Assembly: GCA_037501455.1 (NCBI GenBank)
Contig: CM074860.1
Location: 54,136,501 to 54,200,500 of the forward strand
Direction: 5' to 3'
Source of the DNA: Lantana camara
Lineage: Eukaryota; Streptophyta; Magnoliopsida; Lamiales; Verbenaceae
Length of the DNA: 64,000 nucleotides
The position numbers and the translations under genes were made by a program. How positions within the stretch are numbered: the first letter of the stretch is position 1; each line of letters begins with the position of its first letter. The notes beneath the pieces are model-generated. The model was not told where the DNA came from and ran no database searches. It saw only the letters and a list, made by a program, of their open reading frames with translations. Below are positions 47,317 through 60,670 of the stretch, in pieces.

Positions 47317-47495
47317 ATTTCTACAAAAATTCAAGAAATTCCAATACATATGCATGCGGGTCAATACATGTTCATGTGCACTATTAACAAAGAAATAAAC
47401 AAATAAGCGCATAAAGTCACATAAACCCGTTGTCCTACGCCGTACGACCTAGACAGACTCAACACGACACTAGAACTCCGGTTTTGCAACCCGGA

Positions 47496-47507
47496 GCTCT
47501 GATACCA
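47496..47507 (-). promoter_or_regulatory. Primer-binding site, tRNA-iMet type (E)
   Basis: TGGTATCAGAGC on the minus strand, 8 bases from the LTR boundary at 47516. The leader 47317-47495 has no gene. Confidence 0.92.
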
Positions 47508-47515
47508 CTTTAGGA

Positions 47516-49428
47516 TGTAGCACCCGGAACGCGGGCCGCCACATCCCCCACACCTAAACCCGAACCCGTATATGAAATGGGAAGTCCATACACGAGCTTA
47601 AGTCTAAGCGAACGGGAGACCACACACTCGCTAGGCTAGGCGTAGCTAAAACTAAACCAGAGCGCGAGATAAATAGAATAAATAGCGGAAGCAAGGAGTT
47701 CTAGAAATATAAAATTTCAAGATTAACATATACATCAAGTGATCAAATATACGTAGCCAAAACGATTCATATCTCCAACATAAAATTCATAACATGATTA
47801 ATTCAATAAATACAAGACCAAAATGAAATGCAATGCACCTAACACGACCTATACCCAAAAGTGAGACTCGAACGACCTACTTCTCCGCCTAGCTCGTGCT
47901 CAAAAGACCTGCAAACTAAAAGTGGGAAAAGGAGAGGTGTCAGTCATATCTCGACTGAGTGAGGGGGGCTAACACACACCCACACACTATACATATAAAT
48001 AACATAGCCCGAAAAAGATAAAGGTTATGAACCGGAAATAGGTTTTGCACACCAAAACATTTTCAAAGTACATTACATATCATATACGTATACAATTCAT
48101 ATCCTTAACAAATACATTAACATAAAGTCTCTATTCCGTTTCATAATCCAACCATTTCATTAAGCTCGGTGAGTACGAGCGGAAATCCCATCCTGGGCTC
48201 CTCATTACATTACATTATAAAACAGAAATCACATTCAATCCCCTTCTCCGGTGATGGAAGAGTCCGTCGACCCTAGCCATCCATTACATTATACATTCCT
48301 CGAAGGGTGATTAACCCACACGAGTGCCATTATACATTCCTCAAGGGACGATTAACCCACACGAGTGCCATTACATTATACATTCCTCGAGGGGTAGCTA
48401 ACCCACACGAGTCCTCCCCGGTTCATTCCGAAGGCATCAAGAGCACCGCGACTTCCCCAACCTCCCTAGGGTCGTACGTAGTACCTTGGATGGAGAACGT
48501 GCACAAGGGTCATAACCGGCGACCCCATGGTTGTCCCGGGTCCCCTTTACCCACATCTCCGGGGCCCAACATTACCATTACATTACCTTACCTTACCTTA
48601 CCTTTCCTTTCAATGCATTCTCGCTCATTACAAACCATTAACATTACGAACATTAGCATTACATTTCCATAAACATTAAACATTCATTAAAACATAAGCT
48701 TATATATGCTCATAGATATAGCTCTTTCAAAAGTCAAAACTTGATAACAAGATCATAAACATATTGTACATTACACATATTTAACTATATATATAATATA
48801 TAGTCGCATGCGGGCTAGAAAACGAACATTTAAGGGTCTTAGGTCGCCTAACTAAAAAGAAAAGAACCTAAACCTCACCTCTGAACAAAAGTTTAGTGTG
48901 GTGCGAGAAAACGATCCCAAACAACTTAAACTCCAGGCACGACTCCTCCCGGAAGCACCCCTGAGACAAACAAATGTAATTCTAAAGACTTAGACTCAAA
49001 CATGTACCACTTAGACGCACGGCGATGCCTATGAATGCAATGAATGCAAGGAAAGTGGCATAAGGTGACATTTAAAACGTTCAAGTTCATAACAAATAAA
49101 ATTCATATCAAATGAATCCATAAAATTAATTCAAGACATTTAAAATATAATATCACATGTTTTCATAACACATAAGTCATGAGCAATTAAAAGAAGGCAC
49201 CTAAAGAGCATTAAATGAATTACGAAAATCAGGCATGCGAGATCGAATTATTTAAAATCATAACATATATAAATTTAATATAAACATTTCTATAATTAAA
49301 ATCAAAATAAATAATGTACATTACATTATATATAAAGCATATAATATAATACATATATATACATACAACTCCACGTACACACACAAATACATGCATGCAC
49401 ACACAAATACACAATTTACATTTACATA

Positions 49429-49477
<49 letters not shown>

Positions 49478-50336
49478 GCAAACACATACAGTAGCCATGC
49501 ATGCACTAATCACACACAACACACTTACATAATCCACATATATATACACCAATTCACGTACACATGCACCACAGGTACAAATTCCATTTTATAAATAATC
49601 TACATGCACAACGCACAACAAGAGCAACCCCAAGATTTCTGCATCAAGTCCCTCTTTTTTCTGAGATGGATCAATCAGCAGGTATGGGAGAGAGATAGGG
49701 ATGGTTTACGTTGAGATTAAGTAAAAGAAATGATTAGGAATTAGGTTTAATAGCTCAAGTAGAGGTCATAGGGGCGTAATGGGGTACGAGTGGCTGAAAT
49801 CTGCTCCGTCGGGGGTCGAAACAGCATCGAAAAATTACAAAACTTGTTCCATTACGTCCGGGTCGTCGAAAGACGTTGAACACCGAAGACGGCACTTGAA
49901 TCCGAGTACCATAGCTCAAGATATAAATTAAAACGTGCACATATGTACTAAAATGACTCATTTTTCAAATGAGTCCAAAACTTTAAAAAAGTTGCAAATA
50001 GGTCCAGATTCGAAATTCCAATTAAGTTCAATAATTTTAAAATCATACAATTACATCCTTAAATCACGTATTTCACATAATTCACGAAATTAGCATGCTC
50101 GGGAATAAAATTCACATATCATAAATTCATAATTTACAAGAATTCACATCATAATCTAAATTCGGGGATATTCTTGACATTTAAATCACATATTTCATAT
50201 TATTTCAAATAATTCATATAAGAAACAATTAGAAATAAATAAGAATGCATCAAATAAAAATGAAATTAAATACAATTACGGAAAATAAACTCACACGTGG
50301 TACAAACCTGTACGTGCGAACGAGCGGGGTGTCACA
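47516..50336 (-). mobile_element. Element E right (5') LTR
   Basis: About 2,821 bp, close to the left LTR without H (about 2,897 bp). Contains the minisatellite (about 48285-48412), TA run (49432-49474) and the same conserved terminal block. Ends GGGGTGTCACA, followed by TGTAA (50337-50341). Confidence 0.93.
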
Positions 50337-50341
50337 TGTAA

Positions 50342-52015
50342 CTTGTGTGTGCATGGGCTTTTATTTTAATTTGATTTGCATGCATGAACCTATACCATAT
50401 GTGTACGTATGAGTATATATATATATATTTATTATATATTTTAAGTATTATTTGATTTATTTTAATTATAGAATTTAATTGATATCTATTTCACGTATTT
50501 AAATTACCGATTATTACGTGAACATTCTTATTTATCTAATTTCTAATTTTAAACGTGAAATGGTACGTGTTATGGTTATTATATGAAATTCGTCATTTGA
50601 ATTGTCATGAAATGTGAATTTATGAACTTGAATGAATTAATGAACGAATGGCTTGGTTATATTCCTTAAATGCCTTAATAGTGCACATGGACATTTTCAT
50701 GACATAATATCATCTGTTACGCATTCATATCATATTCATTTCATTGTCGAGCGTCATATATGGTCATTTTGAGTCTCATACCTTCTCTTTTGCACAGATT
50801 CGGGTTTGGTCGTAGACGAGGGCGAGCATTGAGATGATTGTGCGTTTCTTTTGCTTTTAAAAAGGTGGGTTTCTCTTCTAACAGCTAAAACGACCCGATA
50901 TATCCCTTACGTGAAATGTTTTGAGCCGAAATAGTATATTTACATATCGAGTCTTTTAAGAGTAAATGATTTCAAACGTAAACCTTCCTTTTATGAAACC
51001 ATATTCTATGATTTTGGCGAGATTATATATGTATGAGTACGGGCCCAGGGACTTAGTGTTTGTGGCTATCCGGGGAAGCATGGGCTGACGGTGATCCAAA
51101 TACTAGTTCCAACCATAAACTACGACGCAACCGACCTCGCTAGGAGTTTTAGCGAGGAAAGGGAATCGGGCTCTTGAGGATTCATGTACCTCACTAGCCA
51201 CTATGTATGAGGTGGTCGGGTCTTGTAAACCCTTCCACCACCCGGAGGAAGAAGGTGTATATGAATGATTATGATCATGATATGTATGAGCATAAAAGAT
51301 TTATATGTGATAATGAATATTTAATGCTATAATTACACGAGGTGTTGGTTGGAGATTGCGCACGCCCACTCGCCGGGCCATAAAACCCTATGAAAAAGTG
51401 TGAACGAATATGAATGCCGTAATCCCGTTGATGTTTTCTTTGTTTTGCCACTTGGGAAATTCTTATCAAACTTCACACGGGATTAGGGTTTGCATGAATG
51501 TGTTTAAATTATGCGATATTATATCTTATGCCCCGTTTTATACCCACCAGTCTCTTTTAGACTGAGCCAGGTTTGTTTTCAGTTGTTTTGTGCAGGTATA
51601 GGAGTGCTAGGCGGGAATACAAGTCGTCTAGGTCTTGGATTAGTGTTTAGCACTTCTTTTCAGTTTGGCATATACTCATACTCTTATTACTATTTTGTAT
51701 ATGATCAGGGTTATGGAGCGTATCTGATTTTGTAGGCCGTGTCGGCTGTTGATTACCTAAATGATATTGTATATCTATTTTTGGAGCTTGGTAGCTCATT
51801 GTATATAATGTATGTTGATCTGGCTTCCGCATTTTTATTTTCGCTCTGATTTTTATATCCTCTTGATCTTGAATGGTTTATGGGCTAGTCCCGCCTAGCA
51901 TAGCGTGTGTGTTGTGTCCCTGTTCGCCTTGATTTGGCACGTGTATGTACTTCCATTTCATATACGGGTCGGGTCCCGGTGCGGGGGATGTGGTACCTTG
52001 CGCTCGGGTGCTATA
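50342..52015 (+). mobile_element. Element D 3' LTR, second part
   Basis: Resumes the LTR interrupted by E. Holds the TTGCAA hairpin (about 51210-51238), CAGTC..GACTG, TTTTGTGCAG with GCTAGGCGGG near 51606, and ends GGGTGCTATA (C to T in the usual TACA). The presumed duplication ATACA (52016-52020) has its partner outside the window. Confidence 0.92.
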
Positions 52016-52037
52016 ATACATGATTGAATTTTGTAGG

Positions 52038-52566
52038 ATGCCTCCACGTCGTCGTGATCGTTCTCCGGCTCGTGGAAATAAGCAAGGTACTCCGTGGAAT
52101 AATCAGAATCCACCTCCACCGCCGCCTCTACCTAATACAGCGGATCTTATGGCTCTTATGACTCAGTTTGTGCAAGCCGTGAATGCACAACAAGCCGCTC
52201 AACAAGGCACATAAGCACCTCCTCCACCGCCGGCACCTATTGAGAGTGTTTATGACCGGTTTAGTAGGCCTTGTCCACTTATATTTCCAGGCACTACGGA
52301 TGACTTGAAAGCGGAGTATTGGATCACTACTATTGAGAGGATCTTCTAGGTTGTCACTTATACCGAAAAGGAGAAGGCTTTGTGTGCTATTGATCTTCTT
52401 CGTGATGAGGCTTATAATTGGTGGAGTAGCACCATATCCCGCCTTGGGGTTGGTGAGGATAATATGACATGGGGGATATTTGCTAGAGAGTTTCGGGCAC
52501 ACTACATACCGAAACAAGCAAGGAAGCGACGTGAGAGGGAATCCATGAAATTGGAACAAGGGAACA
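52038..52566 (+). pseudogene. gag: F0 gag, 5' part, cut by LTR Fm
   Basis: This is the outermost element seen. ATG at 52038 directly follows AATTTTGTAGG and begins MPPRRRDRSPARGNKQ. A proline run and LMALMTQFVQAVNAQQAAQQ follow, then the gag core (YWITTIERIF, EKALCAIDLLRDEAYNWW, FAREFRAHYIPKQARKR). Stops: TAA near 52212 and a TAG near 52347. It ends at LEQGN where LTR Fm enters; GAACA (52562-52566) is the likely duplicated target. Its PBS and LTR must lie to the left of D, outside the window. Confidence 0.87.
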
Positions 52567-55448
52567 TGTAACGCCCGGACGAGGGCATTCCACGCCTATC
52601 CCACACTACGAACTTAGCTTGTATATAGAATTGCTATCCATATACCCGCCAAGGCCGAAGCAAGCGGTGACAAACGGACATCCTAGCTAGGCGGTACTAG
52701 ACTCACAAAGCGAGTAAAGCAAACACAAGCACTCAAAAGCTTAAATCAAAACGCATTCAAGAGTATCATAAGAACAATATATCCAATAAGTAATGACCAT
52801 CACGGTCCAGCACAAAATGCTCAAGTGGGAGAATGTAAAATAATCCTAAGCGACCGACACAGTCTAAACTAGCATAACAACATCATACATACTAAATCCA
52901 TAAATCCGAAACATTACATAAGTCATAAGGTAAAGTACGCTACAAGCGTAAAGAAGTACAAGCTAGACACTATGATAAACTCTCAACCAAGACCCCACCT
53001 TGCAAGACTCCAAAACGTGACCTGCGGACACGAAAGGTAAGTGAGGTCAGTTCAACAGGAACCGGTAAGGAGAAGTTTACATAATATAATATGAGGGAGG
53101 TTCAATGCATGCCCAAACAAAGATATTCACGATTCAATTCTATTCAAAGTAAATGCAAGTTTTGTAAAACGAATCGTGAATTAAAGCACCGGCTCGGTGA
53201 GGACGAGCACTCCATCCGATCTTCCCAAACCAAGAAATCAAATCAAACCATCCATTACGTCGTTGATGCCGAGGGTGTACATCCCCCGATCATCCATAAC
53301 ATAGAGAATTTGGTCGATGAAACCTAGCTCTCTCCAAGAAAACTTCAACCCCGAAACCTCCTCGGAGTCTTAGTAGTCTTGTCCGCAGTGGGAACTTCGT
53401 ATGAGGACATCCATTGGCCCTTGCCTTCCCGGAATATCACTCATCTCCATCCCCGAGCTCAAATTCGATTTCCCCAAGCAAGCGTCCTTGCAAGGTACAT
53501 CATAACCTCGCTACACAACTCACACGTGCATAAACTTCAAATAAAAGTTTCAAAGGCATTTTGGGTATCTATCCCATATATCAAATGATGTTTTACTTGT
53601 AAACCATTTTCCATAGGCAAATATCCATAGTATGAGCATAGCTCACAAAACTTGGCTATTAGAGCCTACATATACATTTGGAAACTGGAGTTCAAAACCA
53701 ATAAATATGAAAGGTTATGGGTGTCCACAGTTTTGAAATCATTTCATAATATAACTCCTCACCTTCACCAAGAACTTCGAAGGCCAACCACGAACAACAA
53801 ACTACTCGACCGGAGACGCACCACCTAACAAGATAAACGTGCTGACAAAGGTAAGATACGACTCGAAACCAATTAAGACGACGTATGGCTTCAAGAAAGA
53901 GTAAACATGCTCATGATATGCAAGGAATGTCCAAGTATAGCATAATTGTAGAAATGATGATCAAATAACATCATATAAGTCATATAACAAGCTTCCAACT
54001 CATAGAGAAGCAAATAACAACATGTGAACCATACTTATCACATTATTATGCATAATCGAGGCATGCACGACATTACAATGCATGGAAACATGATTCCAAG
54101 TTATAAATATCATACTAGGGGTGTAAGAAGTGCAAAGGAAGTGAAAACGAAGCAAAACGATCAAGATCACAAAAACTCAAAATTTTGACCCGAGATAATT
54201 CACACGGGCGTTTCGCCCTATAGTTCATTTTGTAAAGGGGAGTTTGGGTCATAAAAATCGTGGCAGGAGGTTTTCAAACGGGGGTTTGGTGTTTCAATGC
54301 AATTTTCAAACGGCCATTTGACATGCGACTGGTGCAAAACGGAATTACGAACATATGCTTGCAAATGACAAATTTTAAGCTCTAAACACTCCTAAATCAT
54401 GCTCTAAAGCTCATACAATGTAAATAAACGAATTTAGACATCAAATATCATAATGTGAACATTTAAGAATGAATAAGCATCAAGAATTCCAACAATTTAC
54501 ACATAAGAACTTCATCTTCTTCAAGTATTCAAGCTTCAAACTCAACAATGGTGAAATCTTCATTCATGCAAGAAACTCAAGGAATTTAATCACATTCTTC
54601 ATGAAATTGCTTAGGGAATAAGAATTAAACACCCAATAAAGTTAAAACACACAAGATCATGAACATGCAAGAATTCTTTAAAAGCTTCAAAGTGCTTCAA
54701 TGGCGGATTTCACATATGAGCAGAAAAGCAAGAAATTCTTATACTAAAATATTCCCAACATCAAAATAAACACATTTCCAACAAGACATTCAAATTCAGT
54801 CCAACACACAAGAACCCCAGTTCAAATTCAAGTTCAAAAGCTTCAAGAACAACAACCCAACAAAGAAGCACATAAACCTTACCTTAGGAGATGAGAATCA
54901 AAGAGAATAACTTGGTCTTGAGTCTTGAATCTCTAGCTTCAATCTCCAATCTTGTCTCTTGAAAATGGTTGAAGTGTTCTTGGGAGAATATGAATAGGTT
55001 GGAAGAAAAGTGAGAGAGGGAGGGTTTGAATCTTGTGCTATAACGTAAATGAGTCTCAAGGTGTTAAAATCTGATTTATGAATTGGGTCAGCTATTTGGG
55101 TCATGAACCGGGTCAATTGGAGCGGGTTATAAGTTAAATTGGGTCTGAAATTGGGTTAAATACGTAATTGGGTCGCAGTCAATTTATTTGGGTTGAAATT
55201 GTTTACTTTTCTTAAAAAGGCCATAACTTATTCGTCCGAATTCCAAATCGAGCGATTCAAGAACCCACGAAATCGTAATCGAATTATCTACTCAATTTCA
55301 TTATGTTCTATCCAGTTCTAGGCTTGGAAAATAAATTTACCATTTAGTCCCTAATTTATGCTTTAATGTCCATATAAGCACATTCTTTTGTTTAATCATA
55401 AAGCATGCTATAAAACTCAATAAGCACGATACGAGCACATACTTATCA
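52567..55448 (-). mobile_element. LTR Fm (minus strand), truncated by G
   Basis: Begins TGTAACGCCCGG and matches the reverse complement of the Fp LTR (59304-62564) in order and in many blocks, for example the CACCGCTTGC and GCTAGGCGGT regions near its end. About 200 bp of its U3 start is missing because G begins at 55449; the rest is not in the window. It has a donor-like AAGGTAAGG (GT at 54881-54882) and a palindrome cluster (54201-54320). No internal region is visible, so it may be solo or part of an element broken by G. Confidence 0.88.
54201..54320. repeat. Paired AAACGGGCGTTT-type motifs in Fm
   Basis: Four degenerate copies, aligned on GTTT (ATTT in the last), at 54210, 54242, 54284 and 54316: distances 32, 42 and 32 bp. 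The first reads ACGGGCGTTTCG, the third CAAACGGGGGTTTG. Confidence 0.75.
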
Positions 55449-57246
55449 TGTAGCACCCCACACGCAACGCGCCACATCCCCCGCACTCAGACCCGACCCA
55501 TATATGAAATGGGAAATCCATACACGTGCCAGTTCAGAGCGAACGGGGACTCACTCACTCACTATGGTAGGTGGGAACTAAACCTCAAAAAAACCAAATA
55601 ACCAAATACAAAAAAATTAAATTGCAATTGCGGAAGGTGAGCATATAATCAGAAATTATATCAATCATAGAGACGGTTTCACTAACATAGATACCTAGTC
55701 CCGAAAATTCATATATAATCATAAATCATAAGGTACGGGATCAAACTACCCCCAAAAGCCTGTCCCGAATTCATATAAATATAACATTTCTAAATATACA
55801 TTCTTGTATAAGCTAACTGATGTACAAAATGTGTATGCAGTGACTTAGACTTAAATATGGGACTTGACAAACTCAAAACCCCGCCTAGCACTCCAAAACC
55901 TGCAAAAGAACTGAAAACAAACCGAGTTAAGTCTATAGGAGACTGGTGGGTATAAAACAGGCATAAGTATCATATAAGACAATATTTAAACATTCACATG
56001 AAAGCTATAATCCCAAATGAGGTTTTTAGAGCATTTCCCAAGTGGGTGAAATAAAGAAGACATCAAAAGGGATTATGACAACCAATTTTTCATTAGGTCT
56101 TTCGTGGCCCGGCGAGTGGGCGTGCATTATCTCCAACCAACACCTTGTGTAATTCATTAAACATTTATTCTTTCTTTCTTTCTTTCATGCATTACATTTT
56201 TCGTGCATATTCATGAACATTTACACCTTCTTCCTCCGGGTGATGGTCGCGTGATCGGCCCGAACCATCCATGTATTGACCAAAAGGGGTTACATGACTC
56301 CCCAGATAGCACTCAGCGTCCATTCCTCGCTACCTCCTAACGAGGTCCGGTTACGCCGTTCATTGGTTGGAACTAGTGTGAGGGATCACCGTCGACCCAT
56401 GCCTCCCCGGATAGCCCCTCACACCAAGTCCCTGGGCCCCATTCTGTGCATTAAGTCATTCATTCATTCTCGCCAAAACATTTGGTACGTATTCATAAAA
56501 TAAAGGCTTTACGTTGCAATCATTTACTCTTGAAATGACTCTATATACATAAAATAAATTTTGGCCGAAAACTTTACACGTTGGAAGTATATAGGGTAAT
56601 TTAGCTAAATAGTAGAGAAACCCACCTGTACATCTCTTACGGAAGAATACGAAGAAGAAAAGGAGACTCGAGAGTGTCCTATGAACTAGGGAAGTCTCGG
56701 CCCTGGAGAAACTGTACCAAAGACAAGATAGTGCATTCGTGAGACTCAAGACACTAAATGAACCACATATGACGCACGGCCATGCTATGCACGTGACATG
56801 AGATGTATAAGAAATATGAGTTATGTGATGAGGCCATATAATCAAGTAATTCATGCAAACGTTCAATACATGGTGGTTTTATATTCTTTAATTACATATC
56901 TTTCATGAACCATAACAATTGGAGCCATAAATTTCATATCATATTCATAGTACTTGTTTAAACATGTTTACAATGCATATATTAAGTATTCAAGCAAGAG
57001 AAATCACTTAAGACATCCAAAGAATGCAAGAAGGCACTTATCGTTTCATATAGAAGCACTTAAACGACGTTAGAGTAATTCAAGTCATGGATTCCATATA
57101 ACAAGTATCACCGAAATATATTAAGTTTGAAATTCTAAAATTAACAAATAAAGACATTAAATTCATGAAGGGAAACTAGATAATACTTAAATTCTAATTA
57201 AATAAAACTATACAATAGATATGTATACATATACATATATATATAC

Positions 57247-57278
<32 letters not shown>

Positions 57279-58997
57279 ATATATATATTCCATACACATG
57301 CATATACATATCACAATTACATATTTTCACATATAGTATATATAGACACGTACATACATAATATATATAACACATGCATAAATAAATATATATATAGCCA
57401 TGCACACCTAATACACTACACACTATATATATTACATATACACACATGCAGTTAATTTACATACTTTACTACATTTATATATATATATATATACTCATGC
57501 ATTACATGTAAAGTGCAGCCCCAAAGCAACCACTAATTGATGTGCATGGAAGGAAATAAATAAGCAGCATACGCACAGGAAAAAAGCAGTAGGTCACTGT
57601 TCATCCGAAACTTAACCAAAATCCGGTCGCGGGCGCGACACGGAAAAGCCTTGCTGCGGTCGGTGGTGCAACCGCAAGCTGCAGGTCATACTCGAGTAGT
57701 TTCAGTCCCTGTTTCTTCACCAATTTCGCAGCAGTAGCAGGGGGCTTCTTTAGGTCATAAAGAAGAGAAAAGCGGCAGCCAAAACATAATAAAAAAGGTA
57801 GCAAAACACGCATGAATCGGCCACCACACAGCGCGTAACAACAACAATGCAAAAGATGGAGGATCAAGATCATAATTCAAGCTTCCATGGAGGTTCAATC
57901 ATGGCTGATTAAGTTTCATGTAAAACCCACGAAAATCATGCATATATATGAAGTAATCAAGTCATATAGATCGTATATTACTCATCAATTCAAGAAACAA
58001 GGCAAGAATGGCATGAATTCATCAAGAATTAAGATTTAACCTAACTATTCATTCATATCTCCATATCATGCTCAATACTTCATGAAAATTAGAATTATAG
58101 AACTTAAAATAGAGCCAAGAAGATGGAAAATAAGATCATAAACTTACCTCTTGAATTTGATTGAGTGAAAATCCCTAAAATGGCTAAAGTGGCGAAATGG
58201 AACTGGAAAGCAGGGTTTTGGCTGAGCTTTTACTCTTTGTAGCAGGTATATTTCGAATGGGAGTGGGTAGGGGCTGATAATGGGTTGATTTAGGGTTTCA
58301 AAATGTCCAACCATGGTTAATTTGGTTAAGTATGGTGAGAGTTATGATTAAAATGGTAAAGTGTGGCAGTTTTGTTGCCGATTCATTTTTCGGTTAAATT
58401 TTGGGGGTTCAAATAGGGTTAAAAAAATATAAGGTTAGTTCACTAGACCCGAATTGTTGATACGAGTCCAACGAAGTTGACGGAACTCGATTCCGAGTTC
58501 CCGAGCTCAAGACATCACATTCGGAACCAAGGGTGCACTAATTGCCCGTTAACCCCCGATTTGGTTCCACAATTCAATTTAAATTCAAAACTCAGGCAAA
58601 TAATTCCGAAAATTTGAAACAAACATATATTCATATTCATGACACGTATATCTCCGACATATTAAATTTTCACAAAATTTCAAGGTCAAATCATATAAAA
58701 AAGAAGCGCGTTTATAACACTCATGAGCAATACATTTACAAATTCATAATATTTCATAATAAATAACAAAATTAAATTCATATTTAAAAGTGAATCAAAG
58801 TGCACGAATTTAATATACATTTAATATTAATCATGTTTAGATATAAATATTTAACGAATTAACATAAATTTAATATTAATAAACTTAAGATATGATTATT
58901 TAACATTTAATATATAAAACACTTATAAACAATTAATTTGCGCAAATTGGTAAACACATACGTCATACATGTACGACTGAAAAGTCGGGCCGTTAAA
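55449..58997 (-). mobile_element. LTR G (minus strand), D-related
   Basis: 3,549 bp. The minus-strand start (TTTAACGGCCCGACTTTTCAG) and many blocks match D's LTR, so G is a diverged member of the D family. It holds a donor-like GAGGTAAGTT (GT at 58146-58147), a perfect palindrome GTCGCGGGCGCGAC (57626-57639) with a possible degraded partner about 32 bp on, a TTTC run (56169-56186), a long TA run (57235-57288), a GATGGT/ACCATC hairpin (56242-56269) and GCTAGGCGGG (55880-55889). TATCA (55444-55448) precedes it. Confidence 0.9.
57235..57288. repeat. TA microsatellite in LTR G
   Basis: About 54 bp of AT repeat with two interruptions; several E and D family LTRs have a TA run in the corresponding AT-rich zone. 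Confidence 0.9.
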
Positions 58998-59015
58998 ATC
59001 TCTCCCCCTTAAAAG
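58998..59015 (-). promoter_or_regulatory. Polypurine tract of G
   Basis: The minus strand reads TTTTAAGGGGGAGAGAT against the LTR start. It shows that 55449-58997 is a 3' LTR with internal sequence to its right, not a solo LTR. Confidence 0.85.
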
Positions 59016-59303
59016 AATCCATCCTCGAATTCACAGCTCGCCCGAAAACAAACAAGGAGAGAGCCCCGTCTCTCACAGGCAACAAGGAGAGTACCCCGTC
59101 TCTCGAACAACAATGAGAGAACCCCGCCTTTCGCAAGCAAAGAGAGCATCCTGTCTCTCGAACACGATAAGAGAACCCCCGTCTATTTCAAAGAACTAGA
59201 GAACCCCGTCTCTCGAACAACAAGACAAGGGAGCCTTCCATACTCCCGAGTCAAACCACAAGAAATAGTTACATTAAAGAACAATCGCCAAGGAAAAGTA
59301 TCT
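59016..59303 (-). repeat. Internal tail of G with hairpin-forming tandem repeat
   Basis: Between about 59045 and 59250 there are about seven imperfect units of 25-32 bp built on AACAA..GAGAG..CCCCGTCTCTC. Each unit pairs GAGAG with CTCTC across an ACCCCG-type loop. I see no pol domain here. The segment is cut by Fp at 59304; TATCT (59299-59303) would be the Fp target copy. Confidence 0.75.
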
Positions 59304-60590
59304 TGTGACGCCCCGCTTCTCGGTCAAGGTAAAGTTTGGTACGAGAGTGCACGATTTACCTTTCCTTGCATGATTTATGTGGAATTATGCCTTAATTTGA
59401 TAATGGATTTGTGCATAAGTGAAATATATTAAGTGTGTGATATATGTGGTTTTATGACATATTAATTATATGCTTGTATTGCTATTATTGAGCGTTGATA
59501 GCATGTTTTATAGTTTGACGAAACAATGTGCTTAGATGGACATTAAAGCGTAATTTAGGGACTATATGGTAAATTTATTTTCCAAGCATGAACTGGTTAA
59601 AACTTAATAAAATTGAGTAGATAATTTGATTACGAGTTCGTGGGTTCTTGAATCGCTCGATTTGGAGTTCGGACGAAGAAGTTATGGCCATTTTACGAAA
59701 AGTCAACCTTTTAATCCTTTAATTGTTGACCTGCGACCCAATTTCGAATTAAGCCCAATTTGAGCCCCAATTTCACCTAAATCTGACCCGTATGACCCGC
59801 TCCATGACCCTATATGGCTGACCCAATTTACAAAATCAGATTTAACACTCCAAAACCCATTTTTACGTTATTTCAAGATTAAAACACACTCTCTCCCTCA
59901 CTTTTCTCAAGAGACCATCCATATTCTCCCAAGAACTTCAAGCCATCTTCAAGAGCCAAGAGTGGAGACTAAAGCTGGAGATTCAAGACTAAGGAACAAG
60001 ATTCCCTCTTCCATTTTCAGGTCTTAAGGTAAGAAATGCTTGAATGCTTATGTGGGCCTTCTTCTTTGAACTTGAAGCTTGAGTTTGAAATCTAGGGTTC
60101 TTGGTTAGATGGATTAAGTCCGAATTTTATGATGGAAATATGTTTCTTATGATGTTGGGAGTGATTTGATGTAAAAATTTCTCATTTTCATGCTTGTTTG
60201 AAGAAACCACCATTGTTGACCTTTGAAGCTTTTATGAAGAATTCTTGCATGTTCATGTTCTAGCTTGTTTTAGCTTGATTTAATGATGGATTCTTGTTCC
60301 TTATGCGTTTTTATGGAGAATGTGATAGATTTCCTACAATTTCTTGCAATGATTGTTGATTTCACCATTGTTATGCTTGAAGCTTTCTTGAAACTTGTAG
60401 AAGATGAAGTTCTTATATGAATTGATACGTTTCTTGAAGTTTATATGTTTATAATTGCTTTATAATGTAACTTGATGATTTACGATGCTTATTTGTGGTT
60501 TTGGAAGCTTAATTTCATGTTTTGGGGTGTTTTGAACTCATTCCCGTCGAATTTGAAGTTGCTGTCACGTTTTTTTTATGTTCTGGGCAG

Positions 60591-60670
60591 AATCCACTAA
60601 GGTAGTAGCTTTTGGACCAAATCCGCGAGGTTGGATTTTTTGTGAAGGAAAATCCACGGGGTTGGATTAT
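60591..60670. repeat. AATCC..GGATT inverted motifs in Fp LTR
   Basis: Copies start at 60591, 60620 and 60651 (29 and 31 bp apart); the second and third read AATCC then GTTGGATT. They occupy the place of the GC palindromes in other families but are shorter and less symmetric. Confidence 0.6.

Larger units (their letters stand above)
39946..50336 (-). mobile_element. Element E: gag-only (pol-deleted) gypsy element
   Basis: LTRs at 39946-45823 (split by solo LTR H) and 47516-50336 flank an internal region of only about 1.7 kb. The target duplication TGTAA (39941-39945 and 50337-50341) is perfect. The internal region carries gag, the beginning of the protease and the extreme 3' end of pol, so RT, RNase H and integrase are missing. 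It would depend on a related element for movement, unless the deletion happened after insertion. Confidence 0.93.

Noticed and set aside
49229..49506. Cys/Tyr-rich short ORFs resembling small secreted peptides
   Set aside because: They arise from TATA and TGTG microsatellites of the E right LTR and have no conserved cysteine spacing.
56456..56866. 136-aa minus-strand ORF in LTR G
   Set aside because: No domain, lies across the conserved LTR cassette, and is not open in the sibling D LTRs.
52567..58997. Fm and G as the two LTRs of one element
   Set aside because: Their sequences are different families (Fm matches Fp, G matches D) and there is no internal region or PBS between them.
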